A stretch of 64,000 nucleotides of DNA, from contig JADIZV010000002.1 of NCBI GenBank assembly GCA_016704565.1, positions 186,001 to 250,000 of the forward strand. The letters run 5' to 3'. The notes under the pieces were generated by a model. It was not told the origin of the DNA. It made no database searches and was given only the letters and a program-made list of their open reading frames with translations. Of the stretch, positions 18,384 to 28,701 are shown in pieces; the stretch's first letter is position 1, and the number at the start of each line of letters is the position of its first letter. A program made the translations under genes and the position numbers. The stretch comes from Candidatus Phosphoribacter baldrii (GTDB taxonomy: Bacteria; Actinomycetota; Actinomycetes; Actinomycetales; Dermatophilaceae).

Positions 18384-19175
18384 GTGAGCATCATCGCTCT
18401 CGGTATGGAGGGTGGGGGCGACGGCTTCACCGCTCCCGACGCCTCGATCTTCTGGGAGCCACTCATCGGCCACGAGGCAACGGCCATCACCCGGCCGGTG
18501 TTCCTCATGGTCATCTCCGGCGTCCTGGTTGCCTGGTTCCTGCTGGCCACGACCAAGCGCCGTGCCTTGGTGCCGAGCAAGGGCCAGCTGATGACCGAGA
18601 GCGTTTATGGCCTGGTGCGCAACAGCATCGCCAAGGACATCATCGGCAGTCACGACTTCCTGCGCTTCGTGCCGCTGTTGTTCACGATGTTCCTGCTCAT
18701 CCTGGTCAACAACTTCTTCGGGGTCATCCCGCCGTTCAACTACCCGACGATGAGCCGGATCGGCTTCCCGGTCGCGCTTGCGCTGATCATCTGGGTCGTC
18801 TTCCACATCGTCGGCATGCGCAAGCATGGCTTCGTCGGCTACTGGAAGTCGCTCGTCCCGACCGGGTTGCCCAAGGGCATGATCCCGGCGATCTTCATCC
18901 TCGAGCTCATCACCGACCTGTTCACCCGGCCGGTCACCCTGGGCCTGCGGCTCTTCGGCAACATGTTCGCCGGTCACATCCTCATGGCGCTGTTCATCTC
19001 GGGCGGCTGGTACATGCTGCAGGCTGGCGGGATCCTCCCTGTCGCCGGCGCGGTGACGTGGCTGTTCGCCGTCGTCATGACCCTGTTCGAGATGTTGGTC
19101 GAGTTCCTCCAGGCCTACGTCTTCACCCTGCTGTCCGCGCTCTACATCGCCGGCGCCGTCGCCGACTCACACTGA
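18384..19175 (+). CDS. atpB: ATP synthase F0 subunit a
   Basis: Proton channel subunit of the membrane sector. 263 residues with five to six membrane helices. The essential arginine is in PVTLGLRLFGNMFAGHI. NNFFGVIPPFNYPT and the C-terminal FEMLVEFLQAYVFTLLSALYI are typical. GTG 18384 follows GAAGGAGAG. First of eight ATP synthase genes. Confidence 0.97.
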   Translation: MSIIALGMEGGGDGFTAPDASIFWEPLIGHEATAITRPVFLMVISGVLVAWFLLATTKRRALVPSKGQLMTESVYGLVRNSIAKDIIGSHDFLRFVPLLFTMFLLILVNNFFGVIPPFNYPTMSRIGFPVALALIIWVVFHIVGMRKHGFVGYWKSLVPTGLPKGMIPAIFILELITDLFTRPVTLGLRLFGNMFAGHILMALFISGGWYMLQAGGILPVAGAVTWLFAVVMTLFEMLVEFLQAYVFTLLSALYIAGAVADSH

Positions 19176-19253
19176 CCCGCACCACCTCAGATCAACCCGA
19201 TTGACCCCGCCGGGCTCACCCGCTGGGACCAACGAAAAGGAAATGGAATCGAC

Positions 19254-19466
19254 ATGATGACCGGCAACATCGCGATCCTCGGTTACGGCCTCTCCGCCAT
19301 CGGCCCCGGCATCGGTGTCGGCCTGATCTTCGCGGCCTACATCAACGGTGTCGCACGTCAGCCCGAGGCCCGTGGCATGCTCCAGCCGATCGCCTTCCTC
19401 GGCATGGCCATCACCGAGGCGCTCGCGATCTTCGGTATCGCCCTCGCCTTCGTCTTCAAGGCCTGA
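19254..19466 (+). CDS. atpE: ATP synthase F0 subunit c
   Basis: 70-residue hairpin of two membrane helices forming the rotor ring. The polar loop ARQPE (residues 34-38) and the ion-binding Glu55 (MAITEALAIFG) are intact. The glycine-rich first helix (GPGIGVGLIFAAYI) is typical. Two ATGs in a row (19254, 19257) are possible starts, after AAAAGGAAATGG. No sodium-type ligand set is apparent, so proton coupling is likely. Confidence 0.97.
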   Translation: MMTGNIAILGYGLSAIGPGIGVGLIFAAYINGVARQPEARGMLQPIAFLGMAITEALAIFGIALAFVFKA

Positions 19467-19516
19467 TCAGCGCCCTTTGCTCGTCCACCCGTGCGCTTGT
19501 CCGTGAGGAGACACCC

Positions 19517-20101
19517 GTGCACATGCTGACCATTCCCGCATCCGGCGGCGAAGGGGGCGGGTTCTGGGCCACCGCGGCCCCGATCATCCCGCACCCGATC
19601 GAGTTCTTCTTCAGCCTCGTCGTCTTCGCCGGCCTGTTCTGGGTCGTGGCGAAGAAGGTCGTGCCCCGGCTGGAGCAGATCTACGCCGAGCGCACCGCCG
19701 CGATCGAGGGCGGCATGGCTCGGGCCGAACAGGCTCAGGCCGAGGCCAAGGCCGCGCTCGACTCCTACAACGCCCAGTTGCAGGATGCGCGCGGCGAAGC
19801 CAACAAGATCCGCGAGGACGCTCGAGCCCAAGGCGCGCAGATCGTCGCCGAGATGCGGGCCCAGGCTCAGGCCGAGTCGGCCCGCATCGTCGAGGCAGCC
19901 CAGCGCCAGATCGAGGCCGAGCGTCAGAGCGCCGTCACCTCGTTGCGCGGTGAGGTCGGTCGGTTGTCGACCGATCTGGCCAGCCGCATCGTCGGCGAGT
20001 CGCTGCAGGACGAGGTCCGTCAGAAGGGCATCGTCGAGCGCTTCTTGGCCGAGCTCGAAGCTGGCGACATCCGCCCCGAGCGCGTGGGCGGCGACCGCTG
20101 A
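19517..20101 (+). CDS. atpF: ATP synthase F0 subunit b
   Basis: Peripheral stalk subunit, 194 residues: one N-terminal membrane helix (IEFFFSLVVFAGLFWVVAKK) and a long charged coiled coil rich in Ala/Glu/Gln (RAEQAQAEAKAALDSYNAQL). GTG 19517 follows GAGGAGAC. Its stop overlaps the atpH start by one base. Confidence 0.95.
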   Translation: MHMLTIPASGGEGGGFWATAAPIIPHPIEFFFSLVVFAGLFWVVAKKVVPRLEQIYAERTAAIEGGMARAEQAQAEAKAALDSYNAQLQDARGEANKIREDARAQGAQIVAEMRAQAQAESARIVEAAQRQIEAERQSAVTSLRGEVGRLSTDLASRIVGESLQDEVRQKGIVERFLAELEAGDIRPERVGGDR

Positions 20102-20925
20102 TGCAAGGATCCTCGCGCGCGTCGGCCGCTCACGGCCAGCGGGCCTTGGACGCACTGCTGGTCGGTGGTCCGGGCCGGACGGTGGCGTATGCCGGTCTGG
20201 CAGACGAGTTGTTCAGCGTCTGCGCGGCGTTGGAGTCCAGCGCAGCACTGCGCCGGGCTCTCACCGACCCGACCCGCGAGGCGGCCGCCAAGGCGCAGCT
20301 CGCGAATCGGCTGTTCGGCGACAAGCTCAGCGCCCCTGCAGTGCAGCTGGTGACCACCCTCGTCGAGCAGCGGTGGTCGTCTGAGCGGGACCTGGTCGAC
20401 ACGGTCGAGAACTTCGCCGTCCAGTCACTCGCGGCCGGCGCCGAGACCCGTGGACGGTCCGACTCGGTCGAGGACGAGTTGTTCCGGTTTGAGCGGATCG
20501 TCGCCGGGACGGCGTCGCTGCGCGACGCGGTGACCGATCGCAAGGCCGACCCGGCCACCCGGGCCCAGGTTGTCGCGACCCTCTTGGAGGGCAAGGCCCA
20601 ACCGGAGACCGTTCGCCTGGCCCGCCAGGCGGTCCTCGCACCCCGGGGCCGTCGTTTCGACCGGGTGATCGCTGGCTACCTGTCGATCATCTCCACCCGC
20701 CGCGAGCAGCTGTCCGCGACGGTGACCAGCGCCATCGAGCTCGACGCCGACCAGAGTCGGCGCCTGGTTGCGGCCCTCACCCGCATCTATGGCAAGCCGG
20801 TCCACCTCAAGGTTGTGATCGACCCCGGCATCGTCGGCGGCATCCGTGTCCAGATCGGCGACGAGGTCGTCGATGGCACGGTGCTGCGCAAACTCGAAGG
20901 GGCGCGCCGCCACCTCGGTGGTTGA
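20101..20925 (+). CDS. atpH: ATP synthase F1 subunit delta
   Basis: Links F1 to the peripheral stalk. 274 residues, the long delta form of actinobacteria. The C-terminal signature VVIDPGIVGGIRVQIGDEVVDGTV is unmistakable. The N-terminal helical domain starts SSRASAAHGQRALDALL. ATG 20101 shares a base with the atpF stop. Confidence 0.95.
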   Translation: MQGSSRASAAHGQRALDALLVGGPGRTVAYAGLADELFSVCAALESSAALRRALTDPTREAAAKAQLANRLFGDKLSAPAVQLVTTLVEQRWSSERDLVDTVENFAVQSLAAGAETRGRSDSVEDELFRFERIVAGTASLRDAVTDRKADPATRAQVVATLLEGKAQPETVRLARQAVLAPRGRRFDRVIAGYLSIISTRREQLSATVTSAIELDADQSRRLVAALTRIYGKPVHLKVVIDPGIVGGIRVQIGDEVVDGTVLRKLEGARRHLGG

Positions 20926-21014
20926 GCGCCCAACCCAGCCAGACGGCATACCGCACCACCCGCAAACCACCGGCTCACCGGCCGCGACATTCCGATAACA
21001 GGAGAAGACCACAG

Positions 21015-22655
<1,641 letters not shown>

Positions 22656-22756
22656 CGGCGCTCGGCCGGGAGCGGACCACCCGCCCCCGGCCGACCCGGC
22701 AAGCCAGCAGCACGGCATACCACTGACCCACCGAGCACGACAGGAAGGCGGCCCCT

Positions 22757-23650
22757 ATGGGAGCGCAGATGCGGGTCTACCGCCAGCGCATCCGTTCGGT
22801 CCAGGCGACCAAGAAGATCACTCGCGCCATGGAGTTGATCGCCGCGTCTCGCGTGGTCAAGGCGCGCCAGCGGGTCGTCGAATCCGGTCCCTACACCCAC
22901 GCGTTGACCAAGGCACTCTCGGCCCTGGCCACCTACAGCAACGAGGCGCACGCCCTCATCACCGAGAAGTCCGAGATCAAGCGCGCGGCGGTGCTCGTCA
23001 TCGCCGGTGACCGAGGCCTGTCGGGTGGCTACAACTCCTCGGTCATCAAGGAGAGCGAGCAACTGGTCCAGAAGCTGCAGGCGGAGGGCAAGGAGGTCGT
23101 CGTCTACCTCTGCGGGCAGCGCGCCATCAACTTCTACAAGTTCCGGCACCGCACGTATGCCGCGGAGTGGAGCGGGTTCTCCGACGCGCCGCAGTTCCAC
23201 CACGCCAAGGCGATCGCCGACCGGCTCGTCGCCGACTTCACCCTGGACATCGACGCGGGGGGCAACGACGAGGTCCACATCGTCTACACCCGATTCAAGT
23301 CGATGGTGACCCAGGAGCCGCGGGTGCTGCGCCTGGTTCCGCTGGAGGTCATCGAGGGCGAGGCGTCGGCCACGCCCGAGGTGCTGCCGCTCTACTCCTT
23401 CGAGCCCAGCGTCGAAGAAGTCCTCGACGCCCTGCTGCCGAAGTACGTCACCAACCGCATCTATACCTGTCTGCTCGGGTCGGCCGCCTCGCAGTTGGCC
23501 GCGCAGCAGCGGGCCATGAAGTCGGCGACCGACAACGCCGACACCCTCATCAAGACCTACACCCGGCTGGCGAACCAGGCCCGCCAGGCCGAGATCACCC
23601 AAGAGATCAGCGAAATCGTGGGCGGCGCCAACGCCCTCGCGTCCGCCTAG
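22757..23650 (+). CDS. atpG: ATP synthase F1 subunit gamma
   Basis: Central rotor shaft, 297 residues. N-terminal RQRIRSVQATKKITRAMELIAASRV and C-terminal MKSATDNADTLIKTYTRLANQARQAEITQEISEIVGGANAL form the coiled coil (shown here as family features, each within normal length). A short loop near EKSEIKRAAVLV is usual for actinobacteria. ATG 22757 follows AGGAAGGCGG. Confidence 0.97.
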   Translation: MGAQMRVYRQRIRSVQATKKITRAMELIAASRVVKARQRVVESGPYTHALTKALSALATYSNEAHALITEKSEIKRAAVLVIAGDRGLSGGYNSSVIKESEQLVQKLQAEGKEVVVYLCGQRAINFYKFRHRTYAAEWSGFSDAPQFHHAKAIADRLVADFTLDIDAGGNDEVHIVYTRFKSMVTQEPRVLRLVPLEVIEGEASATPEVLPLYSFEPSVEEVLDALLPKYVTNRIYTCLLGSAASQLAAQQRAMKSATDNADTLIKTYTRLANQARQAEITQEISEIVGGANALASA

Positions 23651-23667
23651 CCGAGAAGGAACGACAC

Positions 23668-25128
23668 ATGACTGCCACTGTTGCCGAAGGCACTGCGAAC
23701 GCCCCCGCCGAGGGCGGCGTCGGCCGGATCTCCCGCATCATCGGTCCGGTCGTCGACGTCGAGTTCCCGGCCGACGCGATGCCCGAGCAGTACAACCTGC
23801 TGACCACCGATGTCGAGCTCGACGGCGAGAAGAAGAACATCTTCCTCGAGGTCGCCCAGCACATCGGCGACAGCATGGTCCGCGCCATCTCCCTGCAGCC
23901 CACCGACGGCCTGGTCCGCGGCACGGCGGTCAAGGACACCGGCGGCCCGATCTCCGTCCCGGTCGGCAATGTGACCCTCGGGCACGTGTTCAACACCACC
24001 GGTGCCTGCCTCAACCTCAAGGAGGGCGAGGTCCTGGACATCACCGAGCGGTGGGGCATCCACCGCTCGGCCCCGGCCTTCGACCAGCTCGAGTCCAAGA
24101 CGGTCATGTTCGAGACCGGCCTCAAGGTCATCGACCTGCTCACGCCGTATGTCCAGGGCGGCAAGATCGGCCTGTTCGGTGGCGCCGGTGTGGGCAAGAC
24201 GGTCCTCATCCAGGAGATGATCGCCCGAGTCGCGCGCGACCACGGCGGTGTGTCGGTGTTCGCCGGGGTCGGCGAGCGCACCCGTGAGGGCAACGACCTC
24301 ATCCAGGAAATGACCGAGACCGGCGTTATGGGCCAGACGGCGCTCGTCTTCGGTCAGATGGACGAGCCGCCGGGCACCCGTCTTCGCGTGGCCCTCTCGG
24401 CGCTGACCATGGCCGAGTACTTCCGGGACGTGCAGAAGCAGGACGTGCTGTTGTTCATCGACAACATCTTCCGCTTCACCCAGGCCGGTTCCGAGGTGTC
24501 CACGCTGCTGGGCCGTATGCCGTCCGCCGTGGGCTACCAGCCGACCCTCGCCGACGAGATGGGCGTGCTCCAGGAGCGGATCACCTCCACGCGTGGCCAC
24601 TCGATCACCTCGATGCAGGCGATCTACGTGCCCGCCGACGACTACACCGACCCGGCGCCGGCCACGACCTTCGCCCACCTCGACGCGACGACCGAGCTCT
24701 CCCGTGAGATCGCCTCGCTCGGTATCTACCCGGCCGTGGACCCCCTCACCTCGACCAGCCGGATCCTCGACCGCCGCTACATCACCGAGGAGCACTACAG
24801 CACGGCGGTGCGGGTCAAGCAGATCCTCCAGCGCAACAAGGAACTGCAGGACATCATCGCCATCCTCGGCATCGACGAGCTCTCCGAAGAGGACAAGGTC
24901 CTGGTCAACCGCGCTCGCCGCATCCAGCGCTTCCTCTCGCAGAACACGTATGCCGCCACGCAGTTCACCGGCATCGAGGGCTCCACGGTCCCGCTGACCG
25001 ACACGATCGAGGCCTTCACGAAGATCTGTGACGGTGACTACGACCACGTCGCCGAGCAGGCGTTCTTCATGTGTGGTGGCCTGGACGACGTCGAGCGTCA
25101 GTGGGCCGAGATCCAGAAGAACCTCTGA
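23668..25128 (+). CDS. atpD: ATP synthase F1 subunit beta
   Basis: Catalytic subunit, 486 residues. Walker A GGAGVGKTVLI, the catalytic glutamate in GERTREGNDL, Walker B VLLFIDNIFRF and the signature PAVDPLTSTSR. ATG 23668 follows GAGAAGGA. Last gene of the main atp operon here: instead of atpC, a 19-bp hairpin and a convergent foreign-looking operon follow. Confidence 0.98.
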   Translation: MTATVAEGTANAPAEGGVGRISRIIGPVVDVEFPADAMPEQYNLLTTDVELDGEKKNIFLEVAQHIGDSMVRAISLQPTDGLVRGTAVKDTGGPISVPVGNVTLGHVFNTTGACLNLKEGEVLDITERWGIHRSAPAFDQLESKTVMFETGLKVIDLLTPYVQGGKIGLFGGAGVGKTVLIQEMIARVARDHGGVSVFAGVGERTREGNDLIQEMTETGVMGQTALVFGQMDEPPGTRLRVALSALTMAEYFRDVQKQDVLLFIDNIFRFTQAGSEVSTLLGRMPSAVGYQPTLADEMGVLQERITSTRGHSITSMQAIYVPADDYTDPAPATTFAHLDATTELSREIASLGIYPAVDPLTSTSRILDRRYITEEHYSTAVRVKQILQRNKELQDIIAILGIDELSEEDKVLVNRARRIQRFLSQNTYAATQFTGIEGSTVPLTDTIEAFTKICDGDYDHVAEQAFFMCGGLDDVERQWAEIQKNL

Positions 25129-25134
25129 CCCCCT

Positions 25135-25211
25135 GATGGCGTCCGGCCGGGCGCCATCGTCATCGGTCTCCACCAGGGGCCGGTCACCGCGTGCGGTGAC
25201 CGGCCCCTGGT
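25135..25211 (+). terminator. Double hairpin terminator after atpD
   Basis: First hairpin GATGGCG / CGCCATC (25135-25141 / 25152-25158). Second is a perfect 19-bp stem, ACCAGGGGCCGGTCACCGC at 25172-25190 with its complement at 25193-25211 and a two-base loop. Together they should end transcription from the atp operon, which implies that atpC is transcribed separately. Confidence 0.75.
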
Positions 25212-25244
25212 CTCGTCACGCGGGCACCGGGGTCGGGTCTCGCC

Positions 25245-25272
25245 AGGTATGCCGTGCCCACACGGCATACCT
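25245..25272. repeat. Inverted GTATGCCG pair between convergent operons
   Basis: AGGTATGCCGTG (25245-25256) and its complement (25261-25272) with a four-base loop. Lies between the atpD terminator and the end of the peptide operon; could serve as terminator for the minus-strand operon. Confidence 0.6.
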
Positions 25273-25305
25273 CATCGCCATGCGGCAGCGGCTGGGTGGC
25301 AGACG

Positions 25306-25497
25306 CTAGCGGGCGTTCAGCAGGAACGCCGCGGTGGACACGAAGACACCGAGAGCGAGCGCGGCAGCCGTCAAGGCAGTGGCCAAGGCAAAGGCGCTCA
25401 GTCGGCGCCGTGCGATTCTGCGGGCTGCGACCAGCCGTGCGATCTGGGCAAGTTCGCTGAGGCCGAGGGAGCCGTCCCGGTCGGGGGCGTCCAGCAT
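25306..25497 (-). CDS. Small single-helix membrane protein, last gene of the peptide operon
   Basis: 63 residues. An acidic N-terminus (MLDAPDRDGSLGLSELAQIA), an Arg-rich juxtamembrane segment (ARRIARRR) and one membrane helix (FALATALTAAALALGVFVST). ATG 25497 is preceded on its strand by AAGGACC. It lies 33 bases after the methyltransferase gene, same strand. I recognise no family; position suggests an immunity or accessory protein, which is inference only. Confidence 0.55.
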   Translation of the reverse strand: MLDAPDRDGSLGLSELAQIARLVAARRIARRRLSAFALATALTAAALALGVFVSTAAFLLNAR

Positions 25498-25505
25498 GGT
25501 GGTGG

Positions 25506-25540
25506 TCCTTGGTCAGTAGAGGTTCCTTGGTCAGTAGAGG
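25506..25540. repeat. 17-bp tandem duplication spanning a stop codon
   Basis: TCCTTGGTCAGTAGAGG at 25506-25522 and again at 25524-25540. The second copy holds the stop of the ICMT-like gene (minus strand, ...LY-stop), so the last codons and the stop are duplicated beyond the gene end. Confidence 0.8.
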
Positions 25541-26106
25541 TGAGGGATGAGCCGCCAGGGAACCTGTCGTCGGTAGGTGGGCAGATCCGCGGGGAACTCC
25601 TCGGCGAGGAGCTCCTCCTCAAGTGACATTCGCCAGATGACACCAGCGACGAGCGGCGCCATGGCCACCAGACCCCACGAACCGGCGGCGAGGATCGAGA
25701 GACCTGCGAAGGCCGAGACCAGGCCGAGGTAGCCGGGATGACGCACGACGCGGTAGGGGCCGACAACCACCAGACCTCCGGCATCGGGCTGCTGAAGGGG
25801 AGTGAGCCGGTAACGGCGGCCGAGCGTTTGCATTGAGCGCGCGCGCAACACGGCTCCGCCGAGGCCCAGGCCCAACCCGGCCAGCATCATGGGCCACTCC
25901 GGTGGCGCCGCTCCGCCGACCACCATGAGCGGCGGGACGCCGAATGCGATGACCGTCGCGATCTGCAGGAGGTGGTCGGAGGCCAGCGCCGCAAGGGTTG
26001 CATCGGGCGCTGGGGCGGCGTTGCTCCACCGCCGCTCACTCGCCGCGACGGTGACAGCGACGACGACCCAGCAGAGGGCCGCGCTTGCGGCCGCCCCGAG
26101 GGTCAT
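25531..26106 (-). CDS. Isoprenylcysteine carboxyl methyltransferase-like membrane methyltransferase
   Basis: 191 residues with four to five membrane helices. The family hallmark GPYRVVRHPGYLG binds SAM, followed by EEELLAEEFPADLPTYRRQVPWRLIP, the C-terminal ICMT/PEMT motif. The eukaryotic relative Ste14 methylates the carboxyl group of C-terminal prenylcysteine. Bacterial homologues are mostly uncharacterised. Here the operon's peptide ends in cysteine, so carboxyl methylation of it is an attractive inference. ATG 26106 overlaps the previous stop (ATGA). Confidence 0.8.
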   Translation of the reverse strand: MTLGAAASAALCWVVVAVTVAASERRWSNAAPAPDATLAALASDHLLQIATVIAFGVPPLMVVGGAAPPEWPMMLAGLGLGLGGAVLRARSMQTLGRRYRLTPLQQPDAGGLVVVGPYRVVRHPGYLGLVSAFAGLSILAAGSWGLVAMAPLVAGVIWRMSLEEELLAEEFPADLPTYRRQVPWRLIPHLY

Positions 26107-26423
26107 CGGCGTCCCGTCGAGGATGGCCGGCGGATCGCTGCGATGAGGGCCAGGACTGACACGAGCACCGGGGTGGCCAGCAGAACGATGGCGCCCCACT
26201 GGACGTGGACGCCATGGCGACCCGCACTGCGGAAACCTTCGAGCAGCGGAAGCCCGAGCAGGCTTCGGGGGAACACCGCATCCGACCCCGACTCGGCTGC
26301 CGCGGACGACGCGGTCACGAACGCGTAGCCGAGGACAAGCAAGGCGACGAGGGCGACGAGATAGCCCATGCGCGTGGCCAGCTGCAGGGACGAGGCGGTG
26401 CGCTTGACTGGTGTGGAGGTCAT
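26103..26423 (-). CDS. Small two-helix membrane protein of the peptide operon
   Basis: 106 residues: a basic N-terminus, membrane helix 1 (MGYLVALVALLVLGYAFVTA), an external segment (SGSDAVFPRSLLGLPLLEGF) and helix 2 (GAIVLLATPVLVSVLALIAA). ATG 26423 overlaps the permease stop and its own stop overlaps the methyltransferase start (both ATGA), so it is co-translated with both. No family recognised; may be a transporter partner or immunity protein. Confidence 0.6.
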   Translation of the reverse strand: MTSTPVKRTASSLQLATRMGYLVALVALLVLGYAFVTASSAAAESGSDAVFPRSLLGLPLLEGFRSAGRHGVHVQWGAIVLLATPVLVSVLALIAAIRRPSSTGRR

Positions 26424-27970
26424 CGGTGCTGCCTTTCTGGTGGGGTCTTGAGGGAAACCGGGTGGACGGGATCGGCACAACGGCGAAGGTCGTCCTTGGC
26501 GGAGGCTCGCGGTGTGGCGCTGCTGACGAGCTGCCAGCGCGTGCGCTCCCGGATCGCTCCCAGGACCAGCCAGAGGCCCAGAAGCAGGCCGCCGACCGCG
26601 AGGCCGACACCCGTCGCACGCTCGGCCGACTGGGTGACCAGCCAGGTGCCCGCGCCGCTCACCGTGAGATAGGCCACCGCGCCAAGGATCTGCAGTGGCG
26701 GGTCATCAACGGACGCTGGCATGAGCCACATGAGCCCCACCATGCTGCCGAGGCAGGCCAGCAGGCAGCCGGACAGCGCCTCGGGGTCGACGGCGAGCAT
26801 GCTCGGGTGTCCCGCGACGCGTCCCGCGATCACCAGCACTGCCATCGGGGTCAGCCCGATAGCGAACAGCACGCCGGCCGTGACGGTGAGCCGCCCGAAC
26901 CACGGTCGCCAGGTCGTTCCGCCATGCAGCGGTGCCGGCCACGCCACGGAGAAGGTCCCTCGCACCATTCGAGGGGCCAGACCCGCCGTCGTGACCGACA
27001 GGACCGACACCGGACCGGCGAGCACGGTCCCGATCTGCGGGTCGACCCACCCAAGGACGAGCATGAGCGCGCTGCACAGCATCAGCCCGGCGATGAGGTT
27101 GGACAAGACGGCGCCCGATCTCAGGACGTGGAGAACCTCGCCGACGGTGAGCGACGGCCGCTCGGACACGCGCCAAGCCGGCCAGGCCGGCGAGACCTCA
27201 CGGTGCACATCGGCCCGGACGATCACGGCGAGGGCCACCGCGCCAGCGAGGGCGGCCAAGGCGCTGACCAGCCAACCCTCCAGGCTGATCCGGGCATTCA
27301 CCTGGATGTCGTTGATGAGGAGGGGGGCGAGCACCGCGCGATGCAGGATGGACTGCTCGTCCCGGTGCCGGAGGGCACCGGTGATGACGATCGCCGTCAC
27401 CGCCAGATAGGCCAGAAGGGTGATCGGGTAGTGAGCCGACGCCCAGGAGGGAGCGCGCAGCATTGCCTTCGAGGCGGCCAGGAGGACAAGGGCCACGGCG
27501 TATGCCGCGATGATGACGGACCCGGTGGCCGTCAGCGCGTCCGCCCAGCCCGTCCCGCCGTGGACCAGCATGACGACTGCGGGTGGGACCAGGACGAGGG
27601 TGCACACACCACAAAGCAGCGCCACAGGGGTCCACGAATGGGCCACCACCTGCCATCTGGTCAGTGGAAGGTTCCTCAGAACCTTCTGCAGACTGCTCGA
27701 CCCGCCCCGGGCATTGTCGGCGAGGAGCACAACCGGTCCCGTGGCCGCGAACAAGCAGACCAATGCGAAGGTCGGCAGCAGTAGCCGGACGCCCAGGTCC
27801 GATGAGCCAGACAGCCATCTGGCCAGGCCTGCCGTCAGGGCCGCCACGGCGAGAAGGACGCCGACGGCACCGCGTGCTGCCGCCAGCTCCGGTCGATCGC
27901 CGCCGTAACCCAGTGACCGCGAGAGCAGGCGAACCGCGTGACGAGCGGTGTCGGCATACGACCCGGTCAT
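26420..27970 (-). CDS. ABC transporter permease-like membrane protein of the peptide operon
   Basis: 516 residues with about twelve hydrophobic helices and no nucleotide-binding domain. It overlaps the ATPase gene upstream by four bases (ATGA), so it should be that ATPase's membrane partner. Segments such as LRNLPLTRWQVVAHSW resemble the coupling regions of ABC-2-type exporters. The C-terminal tail is basic and ends SLKTPPERQHR. Family membership beyond ABC permease is uncertain. Confidence 0.7.
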   Translation of the reverse strand: MTGSYADTARHAVRLLSRSLGYGGDRPELAAARGAVGVLLAVAALTAGLARWLSGSSDLGVRLLLPTFALVCLFAATGPVVLLADNARGGSSSLQKVLRNLPLTRWQVVAHSWTPVALLCGVCTLVLVPPAVVMLVHGGTGWADALTATGSVIIAAYAVALVLLAASKAMLRAPSWASAHYPITLLAYLAVTAIVITGALRHRDEQSILHRAVLAPLLINDIQVNARISLEGWLVSALAALAGAVALAVIVRADVHREVSPAWPAWRVSERPSLTVGEVLHVLRSGAVLSNLIAGLMLCSALMLVLGWVDPQIGTVLAGPVSVLSVTTAGLAPRMVRGTFSVAWPAPLHGGTTWRPWFGRLTVTAGVLFAIGLTPMAVLVIAGRVAGHPSMLAVDPEALSGCLLACLGSMVGLMWLMPASVDDPPLQILGAVAYLTVSGAGTWLVTQSAERATGVGLAVGGLLLGLWLVLGAIRERTRWQLVSSATPRASAKDDLRRCADPVHPVSLKTPPERQHR

Positions 27971-28701
27971 GTCGTCACCCGACGGGCGCCCCGGATGGCA
28001 TCCAGAACGTGGCTCTCCAACGCGTCGACTCCACCGACCTCGGCCACCCGCTCGTCCAGGCGCAGCTCTCCGTCGGTGAGCACGAGCAACCGCGTTGCGA
28101 TCCGAGCAGCCAGATCCAGATCGTGGCTCGAGGACAGGACGGTCGTGCCCTCGGCGACACACTCGCGCAGGACCTCCTCGAACGCCCGGGCAGCCATGAA
28201 GTCCAGCCCGATGAAGGGCTCGTCGAGCACGAGAAGCTCGGGGGAGCACTGCAGGGCGGCGACGAGCTGCGCCTTGCGGCGAGTGCCCAGACTGCATGAC
28301 GTGAGCGGTTTGGCCGGGTCAGGGTAGTCCAGCGCCCGCGCCAACCGAGCCGCGCGGTCCCGTGCCGACCGAGCGATACCGGGGACCGCGCGGTCGCGGA
28401 CTCCACGGCAGTACTGCCAGAACTCGTCGGCACTGAACTGCGCGAACACGTCGTCGGCACTGTCGCTCACGAAGCTGATCCGCGCGACGACCGCGGGATC
28501 GCGGGCTGACAGGTCCGATCCTTGCCAAGAGCCCGACCCCTCAGCGGGGGCCAGCAGCCCGAGCAGTGCCGTGATCAGCGTGCTTTTTCCGGATCCGTTG
28601 GGGCCGACCACGCAGACGAACTCCCCGGGGGCCGCCGAGAACGAGACCGGCCCGAGGTGGAAGCCAGGATGGCGGACGACGAGCTTCGACACCGTCAGCA
28701 T
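27967..28701 (-). CDS. ABC transporter ATP-binding protein of the peptide operon
   Basis: 244-residue ATPase: Walker A VGPNGSGKSTLI, Walker B ELLVLDEPFIGLD, H-loop SSSHDLDLAARI. The signature is degenerate (SCSLGTRRKAQLVAAL in place of LSGGQ). ATG 28701 follows GGAAGGAAGA and overlaps the protease gene's end by seven bases. Likely powers export of the matured peptide or self-protection. Confidence 0.85.
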   Translation of the reverse strand: MLTVSKLVVRHPGFHLGPVSFSAAPGEFVCVVGPNGSGKSTLITALLGLLAPAEGSGSWQGSDLSARDPAVVARISFVSDSADDVFAQFSADEFWQYCRGVRDRAVPGIARSARDRAARLARALDYPDPAKPLTSCSLGTRRKAQLVAALQCSPELLVLDEPFIGLDFMAARAFEEVLRECVAEGTTVLSSSHDLDLAARIATRLLVLTDGELRLDERVAEVGGVDALESHVLDAIRGARRVTT